From positions 158,963 through 222,962 of the forward strand of contig NZ_JYKA01000007.1 of assembly GCF_001676875.1 (NCBI RefSeq): 64,000 nt of DNA, in the 5' to 3' direction. Shown here piece after piece: positions 37,754-46,960 of this stretch; within the stretch, counting starts at the first letter, position 1; each line of letters opens with the position of its first letter. Position numbers and translations under genes: made by a program. The notes under the pieces were generated by a model that was not told the DNA's origin, searched no databases, and saw nothing but the letters and a program-made list of their open reading frames with translations. The stretch is from Chromobacterium subtsugae (GTDB lineage Bacteria > Pseudomonadota > Gammaproteobacteria > Burkholderiales > Chromobacteriaceae).

Positions 37754-38119
37754 CTAGGCCGGCGCATGCTCCGGTCGATGCGCCAGGCTCAGCCCAAAGC
37801 CCATCACGGCAATCGAGCATCCTCCCAGCATATATATCGCCCGATAATAAGACAGCCCTATCATGATCGCCGTCACCCCTAGCAGCAAAGCGGCTGCCAG
37901 ATAGCAGAACTTGCCCCGCGCATGGCTTGAGCGGCTTTGCCATATCGCGATCAGCAAGCTCAAAGAACCGAGCAGGTACAAAAACAGCTCCCGCGCCAGC
38001 ATCAGCACCGACATCGCCCCGAGATCGGTCAGATGAAAGACCTGACGAAAATAAAGCGGGGAGATCAAGGCATAGATGCCAAACAGCGAAAACAGACCCC
38101 AACGAGCCAACTTGGCCAT
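37754..38119 (-). CDS. Hypothetical small membrane protein
   Basis: A 121-residue protein with four predicted transmembrane helices: LFSLFGIYALISPLYF, LMLARELFLYLLGSLSLLIAIW, FCYLAAALLLGVTAIMIGLSY and YMLGGCSIAVMGFGLSLA. Start ATG 38119 (MAKLARWGLF) was preferred to a TTG start four codons upstream at 38131. It stands alone between convergent CYTH and the region upstream of hemL. No recognised family; it resembles small DUF-type membrane proteins with a conserved Arg-Glu pair in helix 2. Confidence 0.7.
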   Translation of the reverse strand: MAKLARWGLFSLFGIYALISPLYFRQVFHLTDLGAMSVLMLARELFLYLLGSLSLLIAIWQSRSSHARGKFCYLAAALLLGVTAIMIGLSYYRAIYMLGGCSIAVMGFGLSLAHRPEHAPA

Positions 38120-38485
38120 GCCAAACTCCAAAGTATCCAGTGCGGGCCCGACTTTACCGTTTTCCCGGCCGCGGCTCTAGCGGCATCGCTTCCTGAATCG
38201 CCATCGGCTGGCGGCGGCATTCGTCCACCTCCGCCCCCCTTCGCCGCAAAGGCGCTTGTTCCGGAGCCGATCCATTCCGTCCCTGCGCCCGCGGGACCGC
38301 TCTTCTTTGACGCCCCGCAGGATTAGGGATGCCTCACTTATCCACAGCAATCCCGCTTTTCCAATCTTATCCACACGCCACCCATCGAGACCGCCACTCG
38401 GGTAAAATGGCGGCATCACGACGGCCCCATCTGCGCCGCCGCGCCCTCTCATTTCGCGGCTGACGCCGCCAGACAAGGAAAATCC
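38120..38485. other. Intergenic region upstream of hemL
   Basis: This 366-base gap between divergent genes has no convincing coding frame. It contains two perfect DnaA boxes (38338-38375) and the hemL promoter area. GGTAAAATGG near 38400-38409 could contribute a -10 element. Confidence 0.5.
38338..38375 (+). promoter_or_regulatory. Pair of perfect DnaA boxes upstream of hemL
   Basis: TTATCCACA occurs at 38338-38346 and at 38367-38375, same orientation, 29 bases start to start, about 110-150 bases before the hemL start codon. The context after the first box (AGC) and the spacing match the minus-strand pair at 8663-8700. DnaA binding is inferred. Confidence 0.5.
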
Positions 38486-39763
38486 ATGTCCCGCAATCTG
38501 GAACTGTTCGAACGTGGCAAGAAAGTGATCCCCGGCGGCGTCAACTCGCCGGTGCGCGCCTTTGGCCAGGTCGGCGGCACGCCGCGCTTCGTCGCCCGCG
38601 CCGAAGGCGCCTATTTCTGGGATGCCGACGGCAAACAGTATCTGGATTACGTCGGCTCCTGGGGCCCGGCCATCGTCGGCCACGCCCATCCGGAGGTGGT
38701 GAAGGCGGTGCAGGACGCCGCTGTCGGCGGCTTGTCCTTCGGCGCGCCGACCGAGGGCGAAGTGGTGATCGCCGAGGAAATCTGCAAGCTACTGCCGTCG
38801 ATCGAGCAGGTGCGGCTGGTGTCGTCCGGCACCGAGGCGACGATGACCGCCATCCGCCTGGCGCGCGGCTTCACCGGCCGCGACCTGATCGTCAAGTTCG
38901 AGGGCTGCTACCACGGCCATTCGGACAGCCTGCTGGTGAAGGCCGGCTCCGGCCTCTTGACCTTCGGCAACCCGTCGTCGGGCGGCGTGCCGGCCGATTT
39001 CACCCAACACACGCTGGTGCTGCAGTACAACGATGTCGAGCAGCTGTCGCGCACCTTCGCCGAGATCGGCGACAAGATCGCCTGCGTGATCCTGGAGCCG
39101 ATCGCCGGCAATATGAACCTGATCCAGCCGTCGGCCGAGTTCGTCAAAACGCTGCGCAGCCTGACCGAGCGGCACGGCGCGGTGCTGATCTACGACGAGG
39201 TGATGACCGGCTTCCGCGTGGCGCTGGGCTGCGCGCAGAGCCTGCACGGCGTCAAGCCCGACCTCACCACGCTGGGCAAGGTGGTGGGCGGCGGCATGCC
39301 GCTGGCGGCTTTCGGCGGCCGCGCCGACATCATGGGCAAGATCGCGCCCCTGGGCACCGTTTACCAGGCCGGCACGCTGTCCGGCAATCCGCTGTCGGTG
39401 GCCGCCGGCCTCGCCACGCTGAAGCTGATCCAGCAGCCCGGCTTCCACGACACCCTGGGCCGGCGCAGCGCGCGGCTGGCGCAGGGCCTGGCCGAAGCGG
39501 CGCGGCAGGCGGGCGTCACGCTGTCCAGCGACAGCGTCGGCGGCATGTTCGGCTTTTACTTCAGCGCCGCGGCGCCGAAGTCGCACGCCGAAGCCACCCG
39601 CTGCGACATCGAGGCCTTCAAGCGCTTCTTCCACGCGATGCTGGATGAGGGCATCTACTTCGCGCCGTCGGCCTACGAGGCCGGCTTCGTCTCCATCGCC
39701 CACAGCGACGAGATGATAGAGCAGACCATCGCCGCAGCCGGCCGCGCCTTCGCGCGCATCTGA
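38486..39763 (+). CDS. hemL: Glutamate-1-semialdehyde 2,1-aminomutase
   Basis: Converts glutamate-1-semialdehyde to 5-aminolevulinate in the C5 route to tetrapyrroles. The 425 residues (E. coli 426) include the fold-type I features [59 protein letters not shown], and the PLP Lys in [18 protein letters not shown] near 264. The [16 protein letters not shown] loop is also present. ATG 38486 follows CAAGGAAAATCC. A terminator follows, so it is probably a single-gene unit. Confidence 0.98.
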   Translation: MSRNLELFERGKKVIPGGVNSPVRAFGQVGGTPRFVARAEGAYFWDADGKQYLDYVGSWGPAIVGHAHPEVVKAVQDAAVGGLSFGAPTEGEVVIAEEICKLLPSIEQVRLVSSGTEATMTAIRLARGFTGRDLIVKFEGCYHGHSDSLLVKAGSGLLTFGNPSSGGVPADFTQHTLVLQYNDVEQLSRTFAEIGDKIACVILEPIAGNMNLIQPSAEFVKTLRSLTERHGAVLIYDEVMTGFRVALGCAQSLHGVKPDLTTLGKVVGGGMPLAAFGGRADIMGKIAPLGTVYQAGTLSGNPLSVAAGLATLKLIQQPGFHDTLGRRSARLAQGLAEAARQAGVTLSSDSVGGMFGFYFSAAAPKSHAEATRCDIEAFKRFFHAMLDEGIYFAPSAYEAGFVSIAHSDEMIEQTIAAAGRAFARI

Positions 39764-39782
39764 CGCGGCAGCGGCGGCGGAC

Positions 39783-39806
39783 AAGGGAGCCCAGGCTCCC
39801 TTTTTT
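39783..39806 (+). terminator. Rho-independent terminator after hemL
   Basis: The stem AAGGGAGCC-CA-GGCTCCCTT runs into TTTTTT, 20 bases past the hemL stop. Confidence 0.9.
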
Positions 39807-39904
39807 ATTGCGCTGAAGAAATCCGGCCGAATTGGTAAAATTCCCGTGCATTGCAAAAACGATACCGGCCGATCAGGCCTGCGGGACATTGTGGTTCAAG
39901 GGGG

Positions 39905-41194
39905 ATGTGGATGGAAAGGAAGACCAGGCTGCGCCTGGCCGCGGGCGCGTGCGCGCTGGCGGCCGCGACCCTGGCCGTCGGCTGGCTGCTGAGGGGCGGC
40001 GACCAGATCAAAGTGGAAAGGCTGGCATTGGCGGCCGCGCCCGGGCGCGAACTGGCGGCCAGCCTGATGAACCGGGCCTACGGCAGCGAGCAGCATGACG
40101 CGCGGCGGGATTGCTGGCATTACCTGCGCGAGGACGGCGGCGACTACTGCCTGCGCCCGCTGGCGCTGGACAGCGCCGCGATCGGCCGCGAGCGCCGGCT
40201 GTACCTGTTCGCCGGCGGCGGCAAGGATGGCGCGCGCGACGAGGAGCGCGGCGGCATGGTCGGCGCTTTCGTCGCCGACGCCGATACCCTGGCGCCGATC
40301 GCCGGCAGCCGGGAGCTGGATTTTCTCAACCAGAAGGCCGCCGGCCCGGAGCAGGTGCAGTTGCTGCAATTGTCCGGAGACGGTTATATGGGCTGGTTCG
40401 CGGCCGGCCGCGCCGGCGTCGAGGAGTTTCCGCAGTTTTACGCGCCCAGGGGCGACGAGGTGGTGGCGATAGGCGGCGAGGTATTCGGCCGCGACGCCGA
40501 TGCCGTCGCCGGGCTGAAGTTCGCCTACCAGCTGGACAGCGCCCAGCGCGGCGGCCGGGTCTACCCGCTGTCGCTGGTCGTCCGCGACGGCAAGGACAAG
40601 CAGTTGGCCAGTTTCGATTTCCGTTTCGACCGCCGCCGCTGGGAATATGTTTGCGCCGATGTCGACTGCCGGGTGCGCGCCGGTCTGCCGACGCGGCCGG
40701 AGCGGGTGGCAAACGCCCAGCAAGCGCCGGCGGCCGACGCCAACGAAGCGCTGTTCGGCCGCGGCCGCAAGTTGTCCGACGCCGATCTGCGAGACGTGCT
40801 GGGCCAATTGGGCATGCGCTACGTCGCCGAGGACGGCGCGGCCGGCTTCGTCGGCCAGAACGGCTGCGACGCGCCCTATCCGCTGGACGCCCATTTCGAG
40901 CGCGACGGCGGCCAGGAGCAGCTGTGGGTGCGCGGCGGCGACGGTTGCACTTCGGGCGCGGCCGGCGCGTCGGTCTGGGTGTTTGTCCGCGGCGACGATG
41001 GCCGCCTGCGCGCCAATCTGGGCATGCCGGCCGCCGATGTGCGCCGCACCCGCGACGTGTCGGCGGGCGTGCATGACCTGCGCGTCGGCTCGGCCGGTTT
41101 CTGCGACCGGCTGTGGCGCTGGAACGGCAAGGCCTTCGTCCATCTGTTGAACATTCCCACCCAGAGCGGCGGCTGCGACGGCGCCGATCTCTAG
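39905..41194 (+). CDS. Anchored eight-cysteine periplasmic protein, copy A
   Basis: About 429 residues: one N-terminal transmembrane anchor (LAAGACALAAATLAVGWLL) and a large presumed periplasmic domain. It is the most diverged of three tandem paralogues. Shared features in order are IKVERLALAAAPGRELA, then CWHYLREDGGDYCLRPLALD and LYLFAGGG. Next come YMGWFAAGRAG, PLSLVVRDGKDKQ, YVCADVDCR, a helical ADANEALFGRGRKLSDADL segment, GCTSG, GFCDRLWRWNG and a final GGC. Eight cysteines are at positions matched in the other copies, consistent with four disulfides. ATG 39905 and 39911 are both usable. Family unrecognised; a terminator follows. Confidence 0.7.
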   Translation: MWMERKTRLRLAAGACALAAATLAVGWLLRGGDQIKVERLALAAAPGRELAASLMNRAYGSEQHDARRDCWHYLREDGGDYCLRPLALDSAAIGRERRLYLFAGGGKDGARDEERGGMVGAFVADADTLAPIAGSRELDFLNQKAAGPEQVQLLQLSGDGYMGWFAAGRAGVEEFPQFYAPRGDEVVAIGGEVFGRDADAVAGLKFAYQLDSAQRGGRVYPLSLVVRDGKDKQLASFDFRFDRRRWEYVCADVDCRVRAGLPTRPERVANAQQAPAADANEALFGRGRKLSDADLRDVLGQLGMRYVAEDGAAGFVGQNGCDAPYPLDAHFERDGGQEQLWVRGGDGCTSGAAGASVWVFVRGDDGRLRANLGMPAADVRRTRDVSAGVHDLRVGSAGFCDRLWRWNGKAFVHLLNIPTQSGGCDGADL

Positions 41195-41197
41195 CGG

Positions 41198-41224
41198 AAC
41201 GGCGGCGCGGGCCGCCGTTTCGTT
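41198..41224 (+). terminator. Hairpin terminator after copy A
   Basis: The stem AACGGCGGC-GCGG-GCCGCCGTT is followed by TCGTTTT, directly after the stop codon. A nearly identical stem closes the third copy at 44102. Confidence 0.65.
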
Positions 41225-41357
41225 TTCCAGCCGTCCTGCCTGCCCTGTCCGTTCGCCAGTCAAGCCACGCCCCTCACTTGGCCTGATAGAATGACAAGTC
41301 AAATTTACTGACGAGTATTTTTTCAATTGGCATCAAGCCATCCGGGTTAAGACCATT

Positions 41358-42683
41358 ATGGGAAACAAGAAAAAACTCGCGTTGCTGGCAGGCGGCGCGC
41401 TATTGCTGATCGCAGTCGGCTTCGGCGGCTGGAAATATTGGAAAGCGCACCAGGCGGTGCAGGTGGAGCGGCTGGCGCTGGATGGGGAGCCCGGAAAGCA
41501 ACTGGCCGACGACATCATGGACAAGATGTATGGCCGGGACGCGCGCGATGGCAAGCAGGGCTGCTGGAACATCGACGCCGGCAATGGCGGAGAAGAAACC
41601 GTCGCCTACTGCATGAAGCCGTTGGCCTTGGACCGTGTGCAGGCAGAAGGCGAGGAGCGGCTCTATCTGTTCGCCGGCGGCAGCTTCCCGGATGCCAGCC
41701 ATGCCGACTCGCAGGCCTTGGTCGGCGCTTTCGTGATCAATGCCAAGACTCAGGAATTGATCGCCGGCGACCGGGAATTGCCCTTTGCCAACGGATTCGC
41801 CAGCGCGCCCAGCGAGGTGAAGCTGCTGCCCTTGTCGGCGACCGGCTATATGGCCTGGTTCGCCGAGGGCGGCGACATGCATCAGGGAATTTCCGCCAGT
41901 TTCCCGCAGCTGTTCGCGCCCAAGGGCAAGAAGGTGGTGGAGATCAGCGGCGACTTGTTCGGCAAGAGCGAAGGCATGTCGGAGGAGCTGAGCTTCGACT
42001 ACCGGCCGGACGCGTCCAAGGCCGATGCCAAGGTCTACCCGCTGTTGCTGACGGTGAAACAGGACAAGGACAAGACGGCGGCCAGCTTCCGTTTCGTCTT
42101 TGACCACAAAGCGTGGCATTACGTTTGCGCCGACCAGGCCTGCCGCAAGCAACAGGGCATTCCGGCATATCAGGAGCCGGCGGCCGACGACGATGACGGC
42201 GAGCAGCCGGCGCAGCCGCCGGCCGACGCCAACGCCGCCTTGTTCGACGACGGCAACAAGCTGTCCGACGCCGACCTGAAGGACGTGCTGGCGGCGCTGG
42301 GCGCGAGCTATGTGGTCAAGGACCAGGACAACTGGGGCTTCGTCACCGAGCAATGCCGGCAGCCGTTCAAGCTGAGCGCTTCCTACCCGAGCGACGAAAA
42401 GGACAGCCACAACGAACTGTGGCTGGAAGGCGGCAGCGCCTGCACCTCCGGCACCACCGGCCAGAGCGTGTGGCTGTTCATCCGCGGCGAAGACGGCCAC
42501 CTGCGCGCCAACCTGGGCGTGCCGGCCAGCAAGACCGTGGTGACCGGCGACCTCAACAACGGCCGCTACGACCTGCGCCTGTCCGGCAACGGCTTCTGCG
42601 AAGCGGTGTGGCGCTGGGATGGCAGCCAGTACGCGCATCTGAAGAACATCGCCACCCAGCCCGGCGGCTGCGGCGGCGAGTAA
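41358..42683 (+). CDS. Anchored eight-cysteine periplasmic protein, copy B
   Basis: A 441-residue paralogue with anchor KLALLAGGALLLIAVGFGGW and a periplasmic domain. The cysteines fall in QGCWN, AYCMKPLALD, YVCADQACRK, EQCRQPF, SACTSG, GFCEAVWRWDG and PGGCGG, eight in all. A low-complexity acidic linker (AADDDDGEQPAQPP) separates the N-terminal half from the C-terminal half, which opens with ADANAALFDDGNKLSDADLK. No catalytic motif or known domain is visible. A 64-base block at 42211-42274 is identical to part of copy C. It has its own upstream region of about 140 bases after the copy A terminator. Confidence 0.72.
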   Translation: MGNKKKLALLAGGALLLIAVGFGGWKYWKAHQAVQVERLALDGEPGKQLADDIMDKMYGRDARDGKQGCWNIDAGNGGEETVAYCMKPLALDRVQAEGEERLYLFAGGSFPDASHADSQALVGAFVINAKTQELIAGDRELPFANGFASAPSEVKLLPLSATGYMAWFAEGGDMHQGISASFPQLFAPKGKKVVEISGDLFGKSEGMSEELSFDYRPDASKADAKVYPLLLTVKQDKDKTAASFRFVFDHKAWHYVCADQACRKQQGIPAYQEPAADDDDGEQPAQPPADANAALFDDGNKLSDADLKDVLAALGASYVVKDQDNWGFVTEQCRQPFKLSASYPSDEKDSHNELWLEGGSACTSGTTGQSVWLFIRGEDGHLRANLGVPASKTVVTGDLNNGRYDLRLSGNGFCEAVWRWDGSQYAHLKNIATQPGGCGGE

Positions 42684-42740
42684 GAACAGACGGCCGCAAG
42701 CCTGCGGCCGCGCTGGCCAAAGATTTTCCAAGGATATTCC

Positions 42741-44081
42741 GTGAAATTCAACAAGAAACACTGGATCGCGCTGGCGATCGTCGGCGTGCTGCTGCTGGGC
42801 CTGATATTCGCCGCCTACCGCGTGCTGCATCAGAGCAATGGCCGCGCCGAGCGGCTGGACCTGGGCAGCGAGCAGAATCGCCGGCTGGCCGCCGAACTGA
42901 TGGACAAGCTGTACGGCCATGACGCCTACGACGGCAAACAGCATTGCTGGGCCAATAACGACAGCGACGCCGACTACTGCATGAAGCCCGTGCAGCTGGA
43001 CCGCGTCGACAGCGCCGCCGGCCCGCGCCTGTATCTGCTGGCCGGCGCCGACGGCCACACTGTGCAAACCGAGACCGGCGGCCTCGATCTCTGGAGCGCG
43101 CTGGGCGCGGCCATCGCCAATGGCGACAGCCATGAACTGATCGCCAGCACCCGGATGGTGTCCTTCATCGACGACGCCCGCAAGGCGCCGTCCGATGTCC
43201 GGCTGCTGCAGTTGAATGGCAAGGGCGACATGGGCTGGTTGCTGGAGGGCATGACGAGCCGGCGCGGCGAGCCGCTGCTGTTGGCCGCGCGCAAGGATCA
43301 GATCGAGAATATCGGCGGCGAGCTGTTCGGCAAGCTGCCGAGCGATGCCGAGCAGCGTTTCGACTACCGCGTCGAAGCCGGATCCGGCGACGGCTATTAT
43401 CCCTTGCAACTGAGCGTCGGCGGCGACAAGCAACGCTACCGTTTCGTCTTCGACGACAAGACCGGCCTGTATCAGTGCGCCGATGACGACTGCCGCCAGC
43501 GCTGGCAGAGCTGGTCCGACGCCGGCAATGACACTTCCGCGCAGAACGATGACAGCGGCGATGAGAGCGCGGCGGCCACGCAGCCGCCGGCCGACGCCAA
43601 CGCCGCCTTGTTCGACGACGGCAACAAGCTGTCCGACGCCGATCTGAAGGACGTGCTGGCCGCGCTGGGCGCGACCTATGTGGTCAAGGACCAGGACACC
43701 TGGGGCTTTGTCACCGAGCAGTGCCGGACGCCGTTCCGCCTGAGCGGCTCCTATGGCAAGACGCATGACGAGGACCACAACGAGATCTGGATCCGCGGCG
43801 GCGACAGCTGCACCTCCGGCGCGACCGGCCAGAGCATCTGGACTTTCGATCGCGACGACGACGGCCATCTGCGCGTCAGCCTGGGCGTGCCGGCCACCAA
43901 GGTGGTGGTGGTGACCGACGGTCCGAACAGCCCGGACGACAATCCGCGCAACGACATCCGCCTGTCCGGCAACGGCTTCTGCGAATCGCTGTGGCGCTGG
44001 GACGGCAAGCAGTACCAGCGGCTGCGCAACGAGGCCACCCAGCCCGGCGGTTGCGACCGCGAGCCGGCGGCGCAGCAGTAA
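42741..44081 (+). CDS. Anchored eight-cysteine periplasmic protein, copy C
   Basis: A 446-residue paralogue starting at GTG 42741 (ribosome site AAGGATATTCC). The anchor is WIALAIVGVLLLGLIFAAY. Cysteines occur in KQHCWA, DYCMKPVQLD, YQCADDDCRQ, EQCRTPF, DSCTSG, GFCESLWRWDG and PGGCDRE, matching copies A and B. The linker (NDTSAQNDDSGDESAAATQPP) is acidic and variable, and the ADANAALFDDGNKLSDADLKDVLAALGA stretch equals copy B. It follows copy B by 57 bases without a clear terminator, so B and C may be co-transcribed. Not recognised; the layout suggests an envelope sensor, inhibitor or immunity-type protein, all speculative. Confidence 0.72.
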   Translation: MKFNKKHWIALAIVGVLLLGLIFAAYRVLHQSNGRAERLDLGSEQNRRLAAELMDKLYGHDAYDGKQHCWANNDSDADYCMKPVQLDRVDSAAGPRLYLLAGADGHTVQTETGGLDLWSALGAAIANGDSHELIASTRMVSFIDDARKAPSDVRLLQLNGKGDMGWLLEGMTSRRGEPLLLAARKDQIENIGGELFGKLPSDAEQRFDYRVEAGSGDGYYPLQLSVGGDKQRYRFVFDDKTGLYQCADDDCRQRWQSWSDAGNDTSAQNDDSGDESAAATQPPADANAALFDDGNKLSDADLKDVLAALGATYVVKDQDTWGFVTEQCRTPFRLSGSYGKTHDEDHNEIWIRGGDSCTSGATGQSIWTFDRDDDGHLRVSLGVPATKVVVVTDGPNSPDDNPRNDIRLSGNGFCESLWRWDGKQYQRLRNEATQPGGCDREPAAQQ

Positions 44082-44101
44082 GCGCTCCTGAGTGCGATAG
44101 G

Positions 44102-44127
44102 AAACGGCGGCTTAGGCCGCCGTTTTC
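44102..44127 (+). terminator. Hairpin terminator after copy C
   Basis: The stem AAACGGCGGC-TTAG-GCCGCCGTTT is followed by TC, 20 bases after the stop codon. Confidence 0.75.
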
Positions 44128-44194
44128 GCATTCGGCTTTGCAGCGCGGGCCGAATCCGGCAACATCGGCGCGACTTTCCTTTTCCCGATGAGCG

Positions 44195-46927
44195 ATGACT
44201 GAAGCGCAATCCTCCACCCGGCTGATCTGGCGGCTGCGCCTGGCCGACTCCGGCGTCCAGCTGCAACCACTGCTGCAAAGCGCCGGCCCCGACGGCTGGA
44301 GCCGCGGCCGCGCCTGCGCGCTGGCCGGCCTGCTGCGGGACGAGGCGGCGGCGGTGCGTCCGCACGATCTGCCCTTGCTGAAACCGTTGCTGGCGCTGTG
44401 GCAGGCGCATGACGGCGATGCCGGCCTGATCGACGCCGCGCCCTTGCTGCCGGCCTTGGTCGACCATCCGCTGTTGTTCGACGCCGACGCGCCGGCGCGG
44501 CGCATCCGCGTCGAAGCCGGCCAGCCGGCGCTGCAGATGGAGCGTGTCGGCGCGGAGTTGCGGCTGAAGCTGCTGCCGGAAGGCCTGGCCGGCTGTGGCG
44601 GCGTGTTGTGGCGGCGGCCGCAGCCGGAGCGGCTGCTGGTCTACCAATTGACCGATGAGTTGAAGGCGCTGGCCGATCTGGTCGGCCACGGCCTGACCGT
44701 GCCGTGGCAGGCGCGGCAGCGGGTGCTGGAGGCGATACGCGACGTCGCGCCCGGCTTGCCCTTGGTGGACGCCAGCCCGCAATTCGACGCGGCGCTGCCG
44801 AGCGAGGCGGCCGATGCCACGTTATACGCCTTGTTGACCCGGCAACCGGAAGGCTTGCGGCTGCAGCTGAAGGTCAAGCCGCATCCGGCGGCCGCCTGGA
44901 GCGCGCCGGGCCGCGGCGCGGCCGGGCTGGTGCTGGACGTCGACGGCGAATACAGGCAGTTCATCCGCGATCTGGCCGACGAGGCTGCCCGGCTGCGCGC
45001 GCTGCGCGAGGCCTGCCCGGCGATAGGCCGCGGCCAGCGCGACGGCGACGGCTGGCTGTTTTCAGACCAGCACTCGGCCTTGTCCTTGCTGGCGCAGTTG
45101 CAGGCGGCCGGCGAGGAGCGCGTCGCCTGCCTGTGGCCGCACGGCGACAAAATCCGCCTGGCCGCCGCCGACGGCATGCCGCAGCTCAAGCTGAAAGTGA
45201 AGCGGCGCGGCGGCTGGCTGCAGGCAGACGGCGAACTGGAGCTGGATGATGGCCGCATCCTGACGCTGCGCCACCTGCTGGCGGCGCTGGCCAACCAAAA
45301 GGGCAAGTATCTGCAGCTGTCCGACGGCGACTGGCTGGCCTTGTCCGGCAGTCTGGGCGAACGCTTGGGCGAGCTGGCGCGGATGGTGGACCACGCCGGG
45401 CCGGACGGTTTGGCGATCAGCCCGCTGGCCGGGCCGCGCTTGCAGGCGCTGGGCGAGGAGGCTGGGCAGTTCGACGGCGACGACGGCTGGCAGCGACAGG
45501 CGGCGCGCTGGCGCGAGGCGGCTGTTTTCGATCCCCAGGTCCCGGCGACGCTGAACGCCACGCTGCGGCCTTACCAGCTGCAAGGCTTTGCCTGGATGGC
45601 TAGGCTGGCGCATTGGGGCATGGGGGCGTGCCTGGCCGACGACATGGGCCTGGGCAAGACGGTGCAGACGCTGTCGCTGCTGCTGACCCGCGCCCATCTG
45701 GGTCCGCAGCTGGCGGTGGCGCCGACCTCGGTGGCGCTGAACTGGCTGGCCGAGACCGCCCGTTTCGCGCCCAGCCTGCGTTTGCGCGCCTATCATCAAC
45801 AACGGCGATTGGACGATATCGGGCCGGGCGACCTGGTGGTGGTCAGCTATGGCCTGCTGCAGCGCGAGGCCGAGGCGTTTGGCGACGTGCATTGGGCGTC
45901 GGTGGTGCTGGACGAGGCGCAGGCGATCAAGAACCCGCAAAGCCAGCGCGCCCAGGTGGCGCAAAGCCTGCGCGCCGATTTCCGCCTGGCAGCCAGCGGC
46001 ACGCCGGTGGAAAACCACCTGGGCGAGTTGTGGAGCCTGTTCCGCTTCATCGCGCCGGGTTTGCTCGGCAACCTGGCGCAGTTCGAGCAGCGCTACGCCC
46101 AGCCGATCGCCGACGGCGACGAGGCCGCCCGCGCGCAGCTGAAGGCGTTGATCCAGCCCTATCTCTTGCGCCGCACCAAGCGCGAGGTGCTGACCGAGCT
46201 GCCGCCGAAGACCGAGACCACGCGGCTGATCGAGTTGTCCGAGCCGGAGCGCCACGTCTACGAGGCGATGCGGCAGGAGGCCTTGGCCCGCGTGGCCGAG
46301 GCTGATCCCGCAGCCGGCGGCCAGCCCATGCAGGCGCTGGCCGAGCTGACCCGGCTGCGGCGCTTCTGCTGCCATCCCAAGCTGGTACAGCCGGACAGCG
46401 CGCTGCCGGCCAGCAAGCTGGCGGCCTTCGCCGACATTTGCGAGGAACTGCTGGACAACGGCCACAAGGCGCTGGTGTTCAGCCAGTTCGTCGATCATCT
46501 GGCGCTGGCGGCCGAGCACCTGCGGCAGCAAGGCGTCCGCTTCCATTATCTGGATGGCAGCACGCCGACCAAGCAGCGCAAGGCCAGCATGGACGCCTTC
46601 CAGGCCGGCGACGGCGATCTGTTCCTGATCAGCCTGAAAGCCGGCGGCACCGGCCTCAACCTGACGGCCGCCGATTACGTGATTCATCTGGATCCGTGGT
46701 GGAACCCGGCGGTGGAGGACCAGGCGTCCGACCGCGCCTACCGGATGGGCCAGCGGCGGCCGGTGACGGTGTACCGGCTGGTGGCGGCCGGCACCATCGA
46801 AGAGAAAATCGTCGAATTGCACCGCGACAAACGGGCCTTGGCCGACAGCCTGCTGGCCGGCGCCGACATCAGCGCCCGGCTGGACGGCGAGGCCTTGCTG
46901 GCGCTGCTGCGCGGCGATGCCGGCTAG
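44195..46927 (+). CDS. SNF2-family DEAD/DEAH-box helicase
   Basis: A 910-residue double-stranded DNA translocase. The C-terminal 460 residues form the Swi2/Snf2 motor: DDMGLGKTVQTLSLLL (motif I, near 482), APTSVALNWLAE (Ia), VLDEAQAIKN (II), ASGTPVENHLGELW (III), ALVFSQFVDHL (IV), SLKAGGTGLNLTAADYVIHLDPWWNPAVEDQ (V; key parts GGTGLN and DPWWNPA) and DRAYRMGQRRPV (VI). The N-terminal half is the poorly conserved region of bacterial SNF2 proteins; a SWIM zinc finger, common in longer relatives, was not seen. Cellular role unknown, possibly in transcription recycling or DNA repair. Confidence 0.92.
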   Translation: MTEAQSSTRLIWRLRLADSGVQLQPLLQSAGPDGWSRGRACALAGLLRDEAAAVRPHDLPLLKPLLALWQAHDGDAGLIDAAPLLPALVDHPLLFDADAPARRIRVEAGQPALQMERVGAELRLKLLPEGLAGCGGVLWRRPQPERLLVYQLTDELKALADLVGHGLTVPWQARQRVLEAIRDVAPGLPLVDASPQFDAALPSEAADATLYALLTRQPEGLRLQLKVKPHPAAAWSAPGRGAAGLVLDVDGEYRQFIRDLADEAARLRALREACPAIGRGQRDGDGWLFSDQHSALSLLAQLQAAGEERVACLWPHGDKIRLAAADGMPQLKLKVKRRGGWLQADGELELDDGRILTLRHLLAALANQKGKYLQLSDGDWLALSGSLGERLGELARMVDHAGPDGLAISPLAGPRLQALGEEAGQFDGDDGWQRQAARWREAAVFDPQVPATLNATLRPYQLQGFAWMARLAHWGMGACLADDMGLGKTVQTLSLLLTRAHLGPQLAVAPTSVALNWLAETARFAPSLRLRAYHQQRRLDDIGPGDLVVVSYGLLQREAEAFGDVHWASVVLDEAQAIKNPQSQRAQVAQSLRADFRLAASGTPVENHLGELWSLFRFIAPGLLGNLAQFEQRYAQPIADGDEAARAQLKALIQPYLLRRTKREVLTELPPKTETTRLIELSEPERHVYEAMRQEALARVAEADPAAGGQPMQALAELTRLRRFCCHPKLVQPDSALPASKLAAFADICEELLDNGHKALVFSQFVDHLALAAEHLRQQGVRFHYLDGSTPTKQRKASMDAFQAGDGDLFLISLKAGGTGLNLTAADYVIHLDPWWNPAVEDQASDRAYRMGQRRPVTVYRLVAAGTIEEKIVELHRDKRALADSLLAGADISARLDGEALLALLRGDAG

Positions 46928-46960
46928 GGGGGGCCGGCGGCAGCGCTTCCCCATCGTCGG

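Noticed and set aside
42688..42708. GGCCGCA/TGCGGCC hairpin between copies B and C as a terminator
   Set aside because: No T run follows and the gap to copy C is short, so it is not called as a terminator.
41400..43868. Long open frame opposite the eight-cysteine gene copies
   Set aside because: It spans two separate plus-strand genes and their gap. The plus-strand genes have anchors, conserved cysteines and sensible starts.
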